NCBI GenBank assembly: GCA_964446285.1
Contig: CAYUNT010000207.1
Coordinates: forward strand, 1-7,556
Direction of reading: 5' to 3'
Length of the DNA: 7,556 nucleotides
Source of the DNA: CAYUNT01 sp964446285
GTDB taxonomy: Bacteria; Sumerlaeota; Sumerlaeia; SLMS01; CAYUNT01
The number at the start of each line of letters is the position of its first letter. The first letter of the stretch is position 1. The translations under genes were made by a program, and so were the position numbers. Below the pieces are notes generated by a model. It had not been told where the DNA came from, did no database searches, and worked only from the letters and a program-made list of their open reading frames with translations. This document shows, in pieces, positions 5,879 through 7,556 of this stretch.

Positions 5879-7015
5879 CTATGACTGCGATAGGAGCCGG
5901 GCTAGCCAGATGTCGATCAGGTAGTCAACCTCGGGGATGTAAAGTTCATCGCCAACGGGATAGAGGGCCTTTTGAATTTCGAGGAGTCCGCGCATGGCTT
6001 CCAGCAGCGGCTCCATCGAGGGATAATTGCGAATGGCGTTGAGATAGTTGCGCTTTCGGAAATCGTGCAGCGTGAGCAGGTTGGGACGCAGCGCGCCGGG
6101 AAAAAGCAGCATCTCCAGCGTGGGATCGGAGCGCAACGCAGCGGATTCGCGCGTGTAGATGGCGGCCTGGATCAGGCACGAGACGTCGTCGGACAAAACG
6201 CGGAAAATCGAGGCGGCGGCTCGGGATTCGTCTTTGCGCCACTCCGCAATCACCTGCATCGCCGCCGGGAGCGAACGTGAGAGAATGGCGTCGGTCAGTT
6301 CAAAACGATGCGCCTTGGATGCGAATTTTCGGACGGCGCCGCGCTGGCTCAGGCCCATGAAAAGCGCGCTGGCTTCATTGACGCGCCTGTTTTTCGCTTC
6401 ATCCTCGATTGCGACAAATAGCGCGGCGTTGGGGGTCGATTTCAGAAGGTCGTCGAGAACGCGAAACAGCGTGGCGACTGGATCCGCGCTGCCGCCCTTC
6501 ACTCCTCCCGCCGCTTCTCCACTGCCGCCCGCCTCCGCGCCATCTGGCTGCTCTTCCCCATCAGAGCCATCCGCAGGGGGCGTCGAAGCTGAGGCGCGTT
6601 TGCGCGCGGAGGCTTTGGCCGATTTTGCAGGCGCTGACGCTGTTTTTGCGCGCGATGCCGTTCGCTTTGCCCCCGCGCTGCCGCCGCCGCCTGCGCGCCC
6701 TGCCGCAAAAAACTCCTGCAACTGATGCACAATCACCACGCGGCACGTGTCGCCAAAAAGCGATTCTTGCGCCAGTTCAGCCACAAATTGCGGCAACGCC
6801 TGCCGAAGCGTAAGCGGGTTGTTGCCCGATGGCGCAATCTCAACGACATTCTCACGCCGTTCCTCATCGTTGGGGATCAGTGTGCGGGCAAATTCGAGTT
6901 TGGCTTCGTTTATCTTGGCCTCTCGGTTGCCATACATCAGCGCCAGCCGCGCCGGGGCGCGGGAAGCAGAGGGTGGGGATGGCGAAGATCGAGGTGGCGA
7001 GGATCGGGAAGGCAT
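5879..7015 (-). CDS. holA: DNA polymerase III delta subunit-like protein (HolA)
   Basis: The delta subunit opens the sliding clamp as part of the clamp loader. The identification rests on the start of domain I, RLALMYGNREAKINEAK (about residues 23-39), the strand NAALFVAIEDE after the linker (196-206), and the C-terminal helical domain with VLSDDVSCLIQAA (273-285), RKRNYLNAIRNY and a final LLEAMRGLLEIQKAL (337-351), which follow the order seen in HolA. Overall divergence is high, so this is probable, not certain. Residues 104-177 are a low-complexity insert: Gly/Ala/Lys/Ser-rich and basic first, then Gly/Asp/Glu-rich and acidic. The chosen ATG at 7015 has AAGGAG 12 bases upstream (plus 7028-7033). 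An ATG at 7036, adding seven residues, is possible but lacks a Shine-Dalgarno. The gene follows the DUF188 gene by 63 bases. Confidence 0.65.
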   Translation of the reverse strand: MPSRSSPPRSSPSPPSASRAPARLALMYGNREAKINEAKLEFARTLIPNDEERRENVVEIAPSGNNPLTLRQALPQFVAELAQESLFGDTCRVVIVHQLQEFFAAGRAGGGGSAGAKRTASRAKTASAPAKSAKASARKRASASTPPADGSDGEEQPDGAEAGGSGEAAGGVKGGSADPVATLFRVLDDLLKSTPNAALFVAIEDEAKNRRVNEASALFMGLSQRGAVRKFASKAHRFELTDAILSRSLPAAMQVIAEWRKDESRAAASIFRVLSDDVSCLIQAAIYTRESAALRSDPTLEMLLFPGALRPNLLTLHDFRKRNYLNAIRNYPSMEPLLEAMRGLLEIQKALYPVGDELYIPEVDYLIDIWLARLLSQS

Positions 7016-7027
7016 AATGGACGGCCG

Positions 7028-7033
7028 CTCCTT
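7028..7033 (-). promoter_or_regulatory. Shine-Dalgarno deciding the holA-like start
   Basis: AAGGAG on the minus strand, 12 bases before the ATG at 7015. The spacing is slightly long. The upstream ATG at 7036 is preceded only by a C-rich stretch with no ribosome binding site, so this element favours the shorter, 378-aa product. Confidence 0.4.
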
Positions 7034-7078
7034 CATCGGGAGGGAGCATGATGGATTTCCGGCCTGCGCGCAAGGATT

Positions 7079-7556
7079 TCAGTCCGCCTCGCGCTCCAGG
7101 CCCAATTCGCGCTCAAGCGCCTGGCGCAGGCGTGCGCGATCACCTTCGCACAGCGCGGGTGCTCCCCCACCGCGCGGATGGCGCCCACGTCGTTTGAGCG
7201 AACGGATTGCATGGCGGCGTTCGAGAGCCGCGCCAATAGTCGCGCCGTTCCATACAGCGCCCCGAGGCGTGAGAACGCATACTCCGCGCCCCAAAAGCAT
7301 AGCCGCCAAGCCGGAATCCTGCGTGATCGCCACATCGCCGCGCCTTGCGCAGTTGAAAACGGCGAAGTCCGCCGCATCCGCATCCTTGTGATCCACCACG
7401 ACAGTTTCCGCATGAGGCGCTTCTGGCATTTGATGATTCGCCGAGACAACAAACACAACACGCACGCGCGCCTGTTCCGCCACCTCAAGAATATCCTCCT
7501 TGAAGGGACATGCGTCGGCGTCCACAATGACTTTTCGAGGGGGAGATGCTGGGGAT
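7079..7556 (-). CDS. DUF188 family protein (YaiI/YqxD), 5' end outside the window
   Basis: This is a member of the UPF0178/DUF188 family, small proteins of about 150 aa with a PIN-like fold and no firmly established function. The family hallmark DADACP is present near the N-terminus, followed by VVSANH, DAADFAVF, a GDVAITQDSGLAAMLLGRG block, LTPRG and the C-terminal R...DRARLRQALERELG helix. A GTG at 7525 could be read as a start, but it would begin in the middle of the first beta strand: the codons before it keep the frame open and encode PPRKVIVDADACP, which matches the usual family N-terminus. The gene therefore runs off the right edge and its true start is not visible. It is the first gene of the minus-strand set in this window. 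Confidence 0.88.
   Translation of the reverse strand, partial: SPASPPRKVIVDADACPFKEDILEVAEQARVRVVFVVSANHQMPEAPHAETVVVDHKDADAADFAVFNCARRGDVAITQDSGLAAMLLGRGVCVLTPRGAVWNGATIGAALERRHAIRSLKRRGRHPRGGGAPALCEGDRARLRQALERELGLEREAD

Noticed and set aside
6747..7391. A 214-codon plus-strand frame spanning the DUF188/holA junction
   Set aside because: It runs opposite two minus-strand genes with recognisable family sequence, and its Ser/Arg/Pro-rich product resembles no family I know.

Overview
The window looks like a piece of a GC-rich bacterial chromosome, probably from a draft or metagenome assembly, because an 18-base N run sits at 210-227. Codon use and gene content (a soluble PAS-GAF histidine kinase, a polymerase III delta-like protein with an Ala/Lys-rich insert, a bacterial ALG5-like glycosyltransferase) would fit Acidobacteriota. 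That is an impression from style, not proof.

Layout. Positions 1-441 hold no convincing gene. They contain a dense set of inverted repeats (1-207), including a hairpin followed by a T-run that could terminate a gene lying before the window. The assembly gap follows, then a leader with a weak promoter candidate and a stem-loop (364-411). From 442 to 3137 a plus-strand operon encodes a 148-aa Pro-rich protein of unknown function, a 622-aa cytoplasmic PAS-GAF sensor histidine kinase, and a 117-aa receiver-only response regulator whose ATG overlaps the kinase stop by 4 bases. From 3192 to the right edge all genes are on the minus strand. In transcription order they are a DUF188 (YaiI/YqxD) protein cut by the window edge, a DNA polymerase III delta-subunit-like protein (HolA), a stand-alone LON substrate-binding domain protein, a family 2 glycosyltransferase of the polyprenyl-phosphate type, and epoxyqueuosine reductase QueG. 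The two gene sets converge on a 54-base spacer (3138-3191).

How the genes work together. The plus-strand genes form a two-component module: the kinase should phosphorylate Asp52 of the receiver, which has no DNA-binding or enzymatic output of its own and must act by protein contact or as a phosphorelay step. The kinase's GAF region carries a CxC...CxxC...C...C arrangement, so a metal, Fe-S or thiol-redox input is possible. The minus-strand genes are mostly housekeeping (replication clamp loading, tRNA modification, envelope or glycolipid synthesis). They are closely spaced from the LON gene through queG, which suggests co-transcription rather than a shared pathway. I see no CRISPR array, transposase, integrase, phage gene, rRNA or tRNA. 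The most unusual items are the nested repeats at the left end and the Cys-bearing GAF kinase with its unknown 148-aa partner.
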